Below are positions 57,132-64,000 of a DNA stretch of 64,000 bases, one piece after another. The position numbers and the translations under genes are program-made. A model generated the notes under the pieces. The model did not search any database. It was given only the letters and a program-made list of their open reading frames with translations, and had not been told where the DNA came from. Every line of letters starts with the position of its first letter. The stretch's first letter is position 1. This DNA comes from Streptomyces resistomycificus (lineage in GTDB: Bacteria; Actinomycetota; Actinomycetes; Streptomycetales; Streptomycetaceae). The stretch lies in the NCBI RefSeq assembly GCF_001514265.1, contig NZ_KQ948989.1, positions 877,610 through 941,609 of the forward strand, given 5' to 3'.

Positions 57132-59372
57132 ATGGGGGACAGCAGGCTCATTCAGGGCCGGTACCGGCTGCTCGACCTGATCGGGCGCGGTGGCATGGGC
57201 GAGGTCTGGCGGGCACGGGACGAGTCGCTGGGCCGGCACGTCGCCGTGAAGTGCCTCAAGCCGCTCGGCTCGGGCCACGACCAGGCCTTCACCCGGGTCC
57301 TGAGAGAGCGGTTCCGGCGTGAGGCCCGGGTGGCCGCCGCCCTCCAGCACCGCGGGGTGACCGTCGTCCACGACTTCGGCGAGGACGACGGCGTCCTCTA
57401 CCTGGTCATGGAGCTGCTGGAGGGCCGCAACCTCAGCCAGCTCCTCGAGGACAACAAACAGCACCCGCTGCCCGTGGCCGCCGTCGTCGAGATCGCCGAC
57501 CAGGTCGCCGCCGCCCTCGCCTACACCCACCGACAGGGCATCGTGCACCGGGACCTGAAACCGGCGAACATCGTGCGGCTCACCGACGGCACGGTGAAGA
57601 TCTGCGACTTCGGCATCGCCCGCCTCGGCGCCGACATCGGCTTCACCTCCCGGCTCACCGGCACCGGCATCGCGATGGGCACCCCCCACTACATGTCGCC
57701 GGAACAGATCGGCGGCTCCGAGGTCGACCAGCGCAGCGACCTGTACTCGCTGGGCTGCGTGCTGTACGAGATCGCCACCGGTGTCCCGCCCTTCGACCTC
57801 GACGACGCCTGGGCCATCCTCGTCGGCCACCGCGACACCCCGCCCCGCCCGCCGCGCAGTCACCGCTCCGAACTCCCCGCCTACCTGGAGCAGGTCATCC
57901 TCGACCTGCTGGCCAAGCAGCCCGAACAACGCCCTCAGGACGCCCGCGAGCTGGGTCGGCGGATCAACGCCGGGCGGACCACCCCGACCTATGTACCCAC
58001 AGTGGTCACCCCGCAGCCCGACCTGCGCCCTCCCGCGTCCGCGCGCCCCCGCGAGGTGCGCCTGCCGTCCTGGACCCGCGGCATGACCACCGGCCACAAG
58101 GCCACCGGCGCCGGCCTCGGCACCACACCCCCGGACGCCGGGGCGGGCCTCACCGGGGAGTGGATCCCGCGGTCCCTCACCGGCCGCGCCGCGGAGCCCG
58201 TACCGGACGAGCCGCCCACCCCCTCCGCCGAGACGGTCACCGCGCTCGCCGGACGGCACAACGCCGGGCTCAGCCTGGGGCGGCTGGGCCGCTGGGCCGA
58301 GGCCGGCGAGGTGCACCGGGCGGTCGCCGCGGAACGCGAGCACTACCTCGGCCCCGACCACCCCGACACCCTCGCCAGCCGCTACGAGGTCGCCTTCACC
58401 CTCAGCCGCACCGGCCGCGCGGCCGACGCCCTGCGCGAGTACAAGCACGTCACCCGCGCCCGAAGCCTCGCGCTCGGCCCCGACCACCCCGACACGCTCG
58501 CAGCCCGCCAGGAGATGGCGTACGTGCTCGGCCAGTTGGGCCGGCACTTCGACGCCCACCAGGTCTACAACTCCGTCCTGGCCGCCCGGGAGCGGGCCAT
58601 GGGCGCCGACCACCCCGACACCCTGCGCTGCCGCCACAACCTCGCCTTCAACCTCAGCAGGCTAGGCCGCCTGGAGGACTCGTACCGCATGGCCTGCGAG
58701 GTGGCGGACGCCCGCGCCCGGGTGCTCGGCCCGCACCACCCCGACACCCTGGTCACCCGCTACGAGGTCGCCTACGCGCTCGGTCAGTTGGGCCGCTGGT
58801 CGGAGGCCCTGCAGACCTATCGCGAGGTCGCCGAGGCCCGCGCCCAGGCCCTGGGCCCCGACCACGCCGACACCCTCGCCGCCCGCTACGAGATCGGTAT
58901 CAGCCTCGGCCGCCTGGGCCGCAGCGCGGAGGCGTTCCGGCTGTACCGCGACCTGATCGAGGACCGCGGCCGCGTGCACGGCCCCGCCCACCCCGAGACC
59001 CTCCGCGCCCGCCACGGCCTCGGCGTCAACCTCGGCCGCCTCGGCCGCTGGGAGGAGGCCCTCGCCGAGTCCCGCGACGTGTGTGCCATCCGCGAGCGCG
59101 TTCTCGGCCCCGACCACCCGGACACCCTGGTCAGCCGCCGCGAGGTCGCCGTCGGCCTCGGCTGGCTCGGCCGCTGGGCGGACGCCCTCGCCGAGTACCG
59201 GCGGGTGGCCGCCGCCCGCGAGCGCGTCCTGGGCGCCGACCACCCGGACACCCTCGCCAGCCGCAACGACGAGGCGCACTGCCTGGAACAGCTCGGGCGG
59301 GACGCGGAGGCCGTGGAACTGTACCGGCGGGTGGCGGTGCTGCGGCAGCACGGGGCGAGCGGCGGTTCCTGA
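57132..59372 (+). CDS. Ser/Thr protein kinase with C-terminal tetratricopeptide repeats
   Basis: 746 residues. Kinase domain (about 8-277): glycine loop IGRGGMGEVW, Lys40 (VAVKCLK), HRDLKPAN with Asp141, DFG at 159-161, and APE-like MSPEQ. A Pro/Thr-rich linker follows (about 285-370), with no membrane helix, then a TPR region (about 375-735) of eight 42-residue repeats of the kinesin-light-chain/TPR_12 type, each with a [LM]GxxHPDTL-like turn. The TPRs probably recruit partners or substrates. Found in this form in actinomycetes; targets unknown. The ATG at 57132 is the only start after an in-frame stop, 21 bp past the MpaB gene. Confidence 0.92.
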   Translation: MGDSRLIQGRYRLLDLIGRGGMGEVWRARDESLGRHVAVKCLKPLGSGHDQAFTRVLRERFRREARVAAALQHRGVTVVHDFGEDDGVLYLVMELLEGRNLSQLLEDNKQHPLPVAAVVEIADQVAAALAYTHRQGIVHRDLKPANIVRLTDGTVKICDFGIARLGADIGFTSRLTGTGIAMGTPHYMSPEQIGGSEVDQRSDLYSLGCVLYEIATGVPPFDLDDAWAILVGHRDTPPRPPRSHRSELPAYLEQVILDLLAKQPEQRPQDARELGRRINAGRTTPTYVPTVVTPQPDLRPPASARPREVRLPSWTRGMTTGHKATGAGLGTTPPDAGAGLTGEWIPRSLTGRAAEPVPDEPPTPSAETVTALAGRHNAGLSLGRLGRWAEAGEVHRAVAAEREHYLGPDHPDTLASRYEVAFTLSRTGRAADALREYKHVTRARSLALGPDHPDTLAARQEMAYVLGQLGRHFDAHQVYNSVLAARERAMGADHPDTLRCRHNLAFNLSRLGRLEDSYRMACEVADARARVLGPHHPDTLVTRYEVAYALGQLGRWSEALQTYREVAEARAQALGPDHADTLAARYEIGISLGRLGRSAEAFRLYRDLIEDRGRVHGPAHPETLRARHGLGVNLGRLGRWEEALAESRDVCAIRERVLGPDHPDTLVSRREVAVGLGWLGRWADALAEYRRVAAARERVLGADHPDTLASRNDEAHCLEQLGRDAEAVELYRRVAVLRQHGASGGS
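58300..59350 (+). repeat. Eight 42-residue TPR-like coding repeats
   Basis: Within the kinase gene, eight repeats of about 126 bp carry HPDTL (six times), HADTL and HPETL, the [LM]G-x-x-H-P-D-T-L turn between helix A and helix B. Repeats 1, 2, 4 and 7 are most alike at the protein level. They make the antiparallel helical pairs of the TPR superhelix. Confidence 0.85.
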
Positions 59373-59425
59373 CCCGAGGCGGACGATCTCTGGCCGATGT
59401 GGATCACCCCGTGTTACCAAGAACC

Positions 59426-60994
59426 ATGCCTGCACACGAGGGAAACCGCACCTACGACGCCGTGGTCGTCGGCGGCGGCCACAACGGTCTGGTCGCCGCC
59501 GCCTATCTGGCCCGGGCCGGCCGGTCCGTGCTGGTGCTGGAGCGGCTGGAGCACACCGGCGGCGCCGCCGTCTCCACCCGGCCCTTCGCCGGCGTGGACG
59601 CACGGCTGTCGCGCTACTCCTACCTGGTCAGTCTGCTGCCGAAGAAGATCGTGCGGGACCTGGGCCTGGACTTCCGCGTCCGCACCCGCAACGTCTCGTC
59701 GTACACCCCCGTCGAACGGGACGGCGGGCCGACCGGTCTCCTGGTCGGCGGCGGCGAGCGCCGCACCCGGGAGGCGTTCGCCCGGCTCACCGGCGGCGAG
59801 GGCGAGTACGAGGCCTGGCGGCGTTTCTACGGCATGACCGCCCACGTGGCCCAACGAGTGTTCCCGACTCTCACCGAGCCGCTGCCCACCCGCGACGAAC
59901 TGCGCGGCCGGATCGACGACGCGGACGCCTGGCGGACCCTCTTCGAGGAACCGATCGGGACGGCGATCGAGGACCGCTTCGGCGACGACCTGGTGCGGGG
60001 CGTGGTCCTCACCGACGCCCTCATCGGGACCTTCGCCGACGCCCACGACCCCGCCCTCGCGCAGAACCGCTGCTTCCTCTACCACGTGATCGGCGGCGGC
60101 ACCGGCGCCTGGGACGTCCCCGTCGGCGGCATGGGCGCCCTCACCGACGCCCTCGCCGCCGCGGCACGCGACGCGGGCGCCGTCCTCGCCACCGGACGCG
60201 AGGCCCTGCGGATCGACACGGACGGACGCACTGCCGAGGTCACCTACCGGACCGCCGACGGCGAGGCCGTAGCCACCGCCCGGCACGTCCTGGTCAACGC
60301 CTCCCCGCAGGAGCTGGCCGCGCTCACCGGCGACGAGCCGCCCGCCGCCGCCGAGGGCGCCCAGCTCAAGGTGAACATGCTCCTCACCCGGCTGCCGAGG
60401 CTGCGCGACGAGACCGTCGACCCCCGCGAGGCATTCGCCGGCACCTTCCACGTCGCCGAGGGCTACGAGCAGCTCGCCACCGCCCACGCCCAGGCCGCCG
60501 CGGGCGAGCTGCCCGCCGCCCCGCCCTCGGAGATCTACTGCCACTCGCTCACCGACCCGACCATCCTCGGCCCGGACCTCGTCGAACAGGGCTACCAGAC
60601 CCTGACGTTGTTCGGCCTGCACACCCCCGCCCGCCTCTTCGACCGGGACAACGACGTCGTACGCGCGGAACTCCTCAAGTCGACCCTCGCCCAGCTGGAC
60701 GCCCACCTCGCCGAGCCCCTCGCCGACTGCCTGGCCACCGACGCCGACGGCCGTCCCTGCATCGAGGCGAAGACCCCGCTGGACCTGGAACGCGACCTCC
60801 GCCTTCCCGGCGGCAACATCTTCCACCGCGAACTCGCCTGGCCCTACGCCCAGGAGGGCACCGGCCGCTGGGGAGTGGAGACCCGGCACGCGAACGTGCT
60901 GCTGTGCGGGGCGGGCGCGGTGCGCGGGGGAGGCGTGAGCGGAGTGCCGGGGCACAACGCGGCGATGGCGGTGCTGGAGGAGAGCGGGGGGTGA
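59426..60994 (+). CDS. Phytoene-desaturase-like FAD/NAD(P)-binding oxidoreductase
   Basis: 522 residues of the CrtI/phytoene dehydrogenase-related family: GxGxxG at 16-21 (VVVGGGHNGLVAAAYLARAG), ERLEHTGGAAVSTRPFAGVD, DVPVGGMGALTDALAAAARD, and at the C-terminus the second FAD-contact NVLLCGAGAVRGGGVSGVPG and HNAAMAVLE. True carotenoid desaturases cluster with crtB/crtE genes; none is here. This subgroup, widespread in actinobacteria, has no firm substrate and may desaturate or isomerise polyenes or lipids. It lies 53 bp after the kinase gene. Confidence 0.85.
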   Translation: MPAHEGNRTYDAVVVGGGHNGLVAAAYLARAGRSVLVLERLEHTGGAAVSTRPFAGVDARLSRYSYLVSLLPKKIVRDLGLDFRVRTRNVSSYTPVERDGGPTGLLVGGGERRTREAFARLTGGEGEYEAWRRFYGMTAHVAQRVFPTLTEPLPTRDELRGRIDDADAWRTLFEEPIGTAIEDRFGDDLVRGVVLTDALIGTFADAHDPALAQNRCFLYHVIGGGTGAWDVPVGGMGALTDALAAAARDAGAVLATGREALRIDTDGRTAEVTYRTADGEAVATARHVLVNASPQELAALTGDEPPAAAEGAQLKVNMLLTRLPRLRDETVDPREAFAGTFHVAEGYEQLATAHAQAAAGELPAAPPSEIYCHSLTDPTILGPDLVEQGYQTLTLFGLHTPARLFDRDNDVVRAELLKSTLAQLDAHLAEPLADCLATDADGRPCIEAKTPLDLERDLRLPGGNIFHRELAWPYAQEGTGRWGVETRHANVLLCGAGAVRGGGVSGVPGHNAAMAVLEESGG

Positions 60995-61004
60995 CGATGC
61001 GCCC

Positions 61005-64000
61005 TCAGGTCTCCTGGGACCACGAGAGGGTGAGCGGATAGCGTTGCGCCAACTCCTCGTATCGGGCACGGATTTCGGCCGCGGATAGGTCCACGGCGCT
61101 GCGGTCCATCTGAAGTGCCGCCTCCGTGATCACTGCCTGGGGATCGATGCCGGGCGAGAGAGCGTCCCGGTCTCTGGAGAGCAACACGCGGTCGGACCGG
61201 TCCTTCTCCAGGTCGGCGAGGGACCACAGGGCCGTCTGTCGCACGCCGATGAACGTATGCCTCATGGCCTCTTCCACAGCCTCACGGGCATCGGTGTCCC
61301 CCAGCACGGCCAATGCGGCCACCACCGCGGAAGGCGCTTCAAGGGAATGCGATCTCCACGTCTCGAGCAGGGGCTGCAGTGCTCTGGTGTCGCCGAGCCG
61401 GCCCAGGGCTGAGGCGACCGCGGGCTGCGGTTCGCCGTCGGGGTCGGTGAGGTGGTGGAGGAGGGGCTGGACGGCTTGGGGGTCGCCGAGCCGGCCGAGA
61501 GCTTCGGCGACGACCGGGTTGAGGTCGCCGTCGGGGCCGGTGAGGTGGTGCAGGAGGGGCTGGACGGCTTGGGGGTCGCCGAGCCGGCCGAGAGTCTCGG
61601 CGACGACCGGGTTGAGGTTGCCCTCGGGGCCGGTGAGGTGGTCGAGGAGAGGCTCCACCGCTTCCGCGGCCCGTAGTTCTCCGAGGGCTCTCACGACCAC
61701 CAGGTGGGGTGCGCCGTCACCGCCGGTCAGCCGGTCGAGCAGGGGCTGGATCGCCCTGGAGTCCCGGAGTCTACCGAGAACGTCCGCGACAACCCCGCGG
61801 GGGTTGCCGTCAGGGTCGGTCAGGAGACCGAGGAGGGGTGCCACGGCACCGGGGTCACCGATGCTGCCCAGGGCGAGGGCGACTTCGGGGATCGGGTCCC
61901 CGTGGGTGTCCGTGAGCACGTCGATCAGCGGTTCCACCGCCCGGGGGTCACGGATCTCACCGAGAGCGGTGGCGGCTTGCCTGTGGACTTGGCCGCCGGG
62001 ACCGGTCAGCACACGCAACAGGGGCTCGACGGCCCGAGGGCCGTCCAGGTCCTTCAGCAGAAGTGACGCGGCGAGACGGACCTCCGGGTCGTGATCACGA
62101 GTGACGGAGACGACGGGATCCGTCCTGTCAGGGAACAGCTTGACGTATTGACCGGCGAGCCGGTCCCGCGTCTTGCTGCCCGCGGCACGGAAATGACTCA
62201 TCACGGCCGTTGCCACGCTGTCCGACGCCTGAGCCGGTTTGGGAAAACACCACAACAACAACACGACCGCCTCAGGCAGGAGGGCCTTCGAGGCGATGGC
62301 GTCCTCCAACTGCCGTAGCTCGCTCGGCGAAGGATCCCAACGCGGTTCGATGCCGGACGACGTGGCGACCCAGCCGAGAGCCCAGGCCGCGGCCGCCGCC
62401 TCACAAGCACCGTGGGACAGCAGGGAGATCAACCCCTCGACCATCCCGGGGACCCTGACGATCTCGCCGCGGTACGCGGCGTCCATCAAGACCAGTGAGG
62501 CTTCGACGGCCACCTCCGGCCGGGAGTCGTCGAGGCGGGCGACCTGGGTGCGGCTCCATTCCTCGAAGGCGTCCTTCTCCCTCGGTGCGGCCTGCCCGAG
62601 CACGGTGGAGGCAGGGCCCCCGAGCCTGCCGAAATCCGTGGGCTTCCCCAACCAGGTGGTGACGATGCTCCGGCTGAGATAGGCCGACCAGAGGGAACCG
62701 CCCACCTCCTCGAGCGCGGTGTCCGCGACGGTGACCGCGGGGCCGCCGCCATCCTCGTCGGTCAACGTCTCGATGAACCGTTGGACGATCTCGGCCGCGA
62801 CCTCCTCGCTGACGTTGGGTTCGTCGGCGAGACACGAACACGCCAGCGCCGCCCGGGGTCTGGCAGTCGTGGCGGCGTCCTCTTCCGGCAACGGTGTGCA
62901 GACCGCCAGGAGAACGCTGTCCACGTCGTCGTCGCCGCAGGTCATCACACTCAGCCGGATGGCCTCGCGCCAGTTCTCCGTGACGGAGACGTCTTCCAGG
63001 TCGGGGCCGCTCTGGACGGTCACGGTCTGCGCGGCGAGCGTGGCGATATGTTCCGCCAGGGACTTCTGCCGGTTGCGGCCCGGGAACCGGCCCGTGACGA
63101 GGGCCAGCCCGGCCAGGTACTCCTGGAACGTCAGATGCCTGAACTCGTAGACGGGAACGAGGCGGCCATGATGACGGACGTGTCCGGACTCGACGAGGAT
63201 TCCCGTTCGTCGTTCGAGCAGTCGCAGGAACTCGCTCGGAGAATGATCGCGGGCAGCGCGAACGGCCGGGAACTCTCTGCGCATCCGCTCCAGCGTGTCG
63301 AGGACTTCGTCGTGCCGGATCTGCTGGACTCCGGAGTCGCACATGAAGTACGCGAGGTACTGCAGTTGGGGGAGCGCCTCGTGCGGGTCCATTCTCTCGT
63401 CGACGTCGCTGCGCCAGTTGAGCAGCACGTCGACGGCCTCACGGTAGAGGTCCGCCCGGTGACTCGGCAGCTTGCCGACCTTCTTCTTCACCAGCGCCAT
63501 GGTGGTCAGCAGCATGGGGTTGCCGGTGAGGCGCTCGATGCGGTCGGCGCTGTGGATGTCACTGATGAGCTCTTCCGTCGCGGTGTTGCGCCGGGTCGGG
63601 GGTTCGGTGACCACACACCAGCGGCGCGCGAAGTCGTCCTTGTCGGCAGGGGTCAGATCCAGCACCGTGACGTGCTCGAACCCGCGCGTGATGCGCAGCC
63701 CCATCTCCTTGTACCCGACGATCCGGGACGTCACGATGATGGGCGCCTCGGGGAAGGCCACGTGTATCTGCTCGACCTGGCGGCAGAACCGTGCCCGCAG
63801 AGCGGTGTCGGAGATCTCGTCCAGGCCGTCGATCAGCAGCAGGACCCGGCCGTCACGCAGGGAGCTGAGCAGGAAGGGCGTGAACTCGCGGGCCTCCCCG
63901 AGGGAGAACCCCGACTTGCACAGATGGTGCTGGATCATCTCCTCCAGCGACCCCGTGGCCCTCGTGTCGTCGAGGTCGCGGCAGCGGATGTACAGGGGCA
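61005..64000 (-). CDS. NACHT-type STAND NTPase with C-terminal HEAT repeats, 5' end outside window
   Basis: About 1000 residues visible; the N-terminus, effector domain and Walker A loop lie beyond the right edge. Seen: the NACHT Walker B VLLLIDGLDEIS (about 63805-63850), a sensor-like IIVTSRIVGYKE, FEHVTVLDLTPADKDDFARR, the NPMLLTTMALV helix and EFRHLTFQEYLAGLAL, all usual for NACHT ATPases. The C-terminal third (about 61350-62050) has seven or so 31-residue PBS/HEAT-like repeats (GRLGDPQAVQPLLHHLT type), some nearly identical. NACHT/STAND proteins of this build in bacteria include phage-sensing defence proteins; a sensor-effector role is a reasonable inference. Convergent with and 10 bp from the desaturase-like gene. 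Confidence 0.88.
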   Translation of the reverse strand, partial: PLYIRCRDLDDTRATGSLEEMIQHHLCKSGFSLGEAREFTPFLLSSLRDGRVLLLIDGLDEISDTALRARFCRQVEQIHVAFPEAPIIVTSRIVGYKEMGLRITRGFEHVTVLDLTPADKDDFARRWCVVTEPPTRRNTATEELISDIHSADRIERLTGNPMLLTTMALVKKKVGKLPSHRADLYREAVDVLLNWRSDVDERMDPHEALPQLQYLAYFMCDSGVQQIRHDEVLDTLERMRREFPAVRAARDHSPSEFLRLLERRTGILVESGHVRHHGRLVPVYEFRHLTFQEYLAGLALVTGRFPGRNRQKSLAEHIATLAAQTVTVQSGPDLEDVSVTENWREAIRLSVMTCGDDDVDSVLLAVCTPLPEEDAATTARPRAALACSCLADEPNVSEEVAAEIVQRFIETLTDEDGGGPAVTVADTALEEVGGSLWSAYLSRSIVTTWLGKPTDFGRLGGPASTVLGQAAPREKDAFEEWSRTQVARLDDSRPEVAVEASLVLMDAAYRGEIVRVPGMVEGLISLLSHGACEAAAAAWALGWVATSSGIEPRWDPSPSELRQLEDAIASKALLPEAVVLLLWCFPKPAQASDSVATAVMSHFRAAGSKTRDRLAGQYVKLFPDRTDPVVSVTRDHDPEVRLAASLLLKDLDGPRAVEPLLRVLTGPGGQVHRQAATALGEIRDPRAVEPLIDVLTDTHGDPIPEVALALGSIGDPGAVAPLLGLLTDPDGNPRGVVADVLGRLRDSRAIQPLLDRLTGGDGAPHLVVVRALGELRAAEAVEPLLDHLTGPEGNLNPVVAETLGRLGDPQAVQPLLHHLTGPDGDLNPVVAEALGRLGDPQAVQPLLHHLTDPDGEPQPAVASALGRLGDTRALQPLLETWRSHSLEAPSAVVAALAVLGDTDAREAVEEAMRHTFIGVRQTALWSLADLEKDRSDRVLLSRDRDALSPGIDPQAVITEAALQMDRSAVDLSAAEIRARYEELAQRYPLTLSWSQET
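61446..61720 (-). repeat. 93-bp tandem repeats within NACHT gene
   Basis: Near-identical blocks of 93 bp start at about 61446, 61539 and 61632 on the plus strand (each beginning GGTGAGGTGGT) and encode consecutive 31-residue HEAT repeats. The first two are almost identical at DNA level, including synonymous sites, so they were copied recently. Confidence 0.85.

Noticed and set aside
54723..58637. A 1304-codon open frame on the minus strand
   Set aside because: It runs antisense to the Lpd, MpaB-like and kinase genes, whose products have complete catalytic motifs. Its own product is Val/Gly/Arg-rich with no domain, as expected from GC-rich codon shadows.

Overview
This looks like a chromosomal segment of a Streptomyces-type actinomycete. 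Base composition is very GC-rich, with G/C at nearly every third codon position. GTG starts and 4-bp ATGA/GTGA stop-start overlaps are frequent, and the gene families (NarL-type two-component pair, PAS/GAF/SpoIIE phosphatase, Hanks kinase with TPRs, Tat/lipoprotein sugar-binding proteins, RibM/PnuC transporter) are typical of that group. The mix of accessory catabolic clusters and many gene fragments suggests a variable, arm-like part of the chromosome. No RNA gene or CRISPR array was seen.

Layout. 1-5.2 kb: HxlR fragment, SRPBCC protein, LLM flavin oxidoreductase, divergent SDR and acyl-CoA dehydrogenase, MarR regulator. 5.4-10.5 kb: alpha/beta hydrolase with a probable 5' frameshift, a pair of orphan operators, two TetR gene fragments, an exported tandem NTF2-like protein, a YceI protein, and a divergent SDR/TetR pair with duplicated operators. 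10.6-16.4 kb: minus-strand aromatic operon (PDR-type reductase, Rieske oxygenase, hydrolase, muconolactone-isomerase-like protein, SDR, LigA- and LigB-type extradiol dioxygenase) followed upstream by fragments of a PIG-L/GalB-like gene and a GntR regulator. 16.8-22.2 kb: acyl-CoA synthetase, NarL-type histidine kinase and response regulator, SDR.

22.3-33.8 kb: plant cell-wall polysaccharide locus on the minus strand: exported beta-propeller protein, GH53 galactanase, GH43-like enzyme, PL9-like pectate lyase, a complete binding protein plus two permeases, and a broken PL11 rhamnogalacturonan lyase. This points to use of pectin side chains (arabinogalactan / rhamnogalacturonan I). The importer has no ATPase gene here and probably borrows a shared one. 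33.8-42.6 kb: second aromatic catabolic operon of seven minus-strand genes (two FAD monooxygenases, VOC extradiol dioxygenase, two FAH-fold hydrolases, amidohydrolase, cyclase-family hydrolase) facing a LysR regulator across a palindrome-rich promoter.

42.6-64 kb: ISL3 transposase fragment, TetR with two matching operators facing a DUF1295 membrane protein, SpoIIE-type phosphatase, orphan sugar-binding lipoprotein, RibM/PnuC-like transporter, flavin reductase, Fe-alcohol-dehydrogenase fragment, 3-hydroxyisobutyryl-CoA hydrolase-like protein, HxlR, dihydrolipoyl dehydrogenase, a short near-copy of the LysR gene, an MpaB/DUF2236 oxygenase, Ser/Thr kinase with eight TPR-like repeats, a phytoene-desaturase-like FAD protein, and at the right edge a large NACHT-type STAND NTPase with 31-residue HEAT repeats that runs out of the window. 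The most distinctive signals are the 9-bp tandem repeat made of GTGA coupling junctions (38290-38361), the several paired palindromic operators, the gene-decay zones, and the NACHT-HEAT protein.
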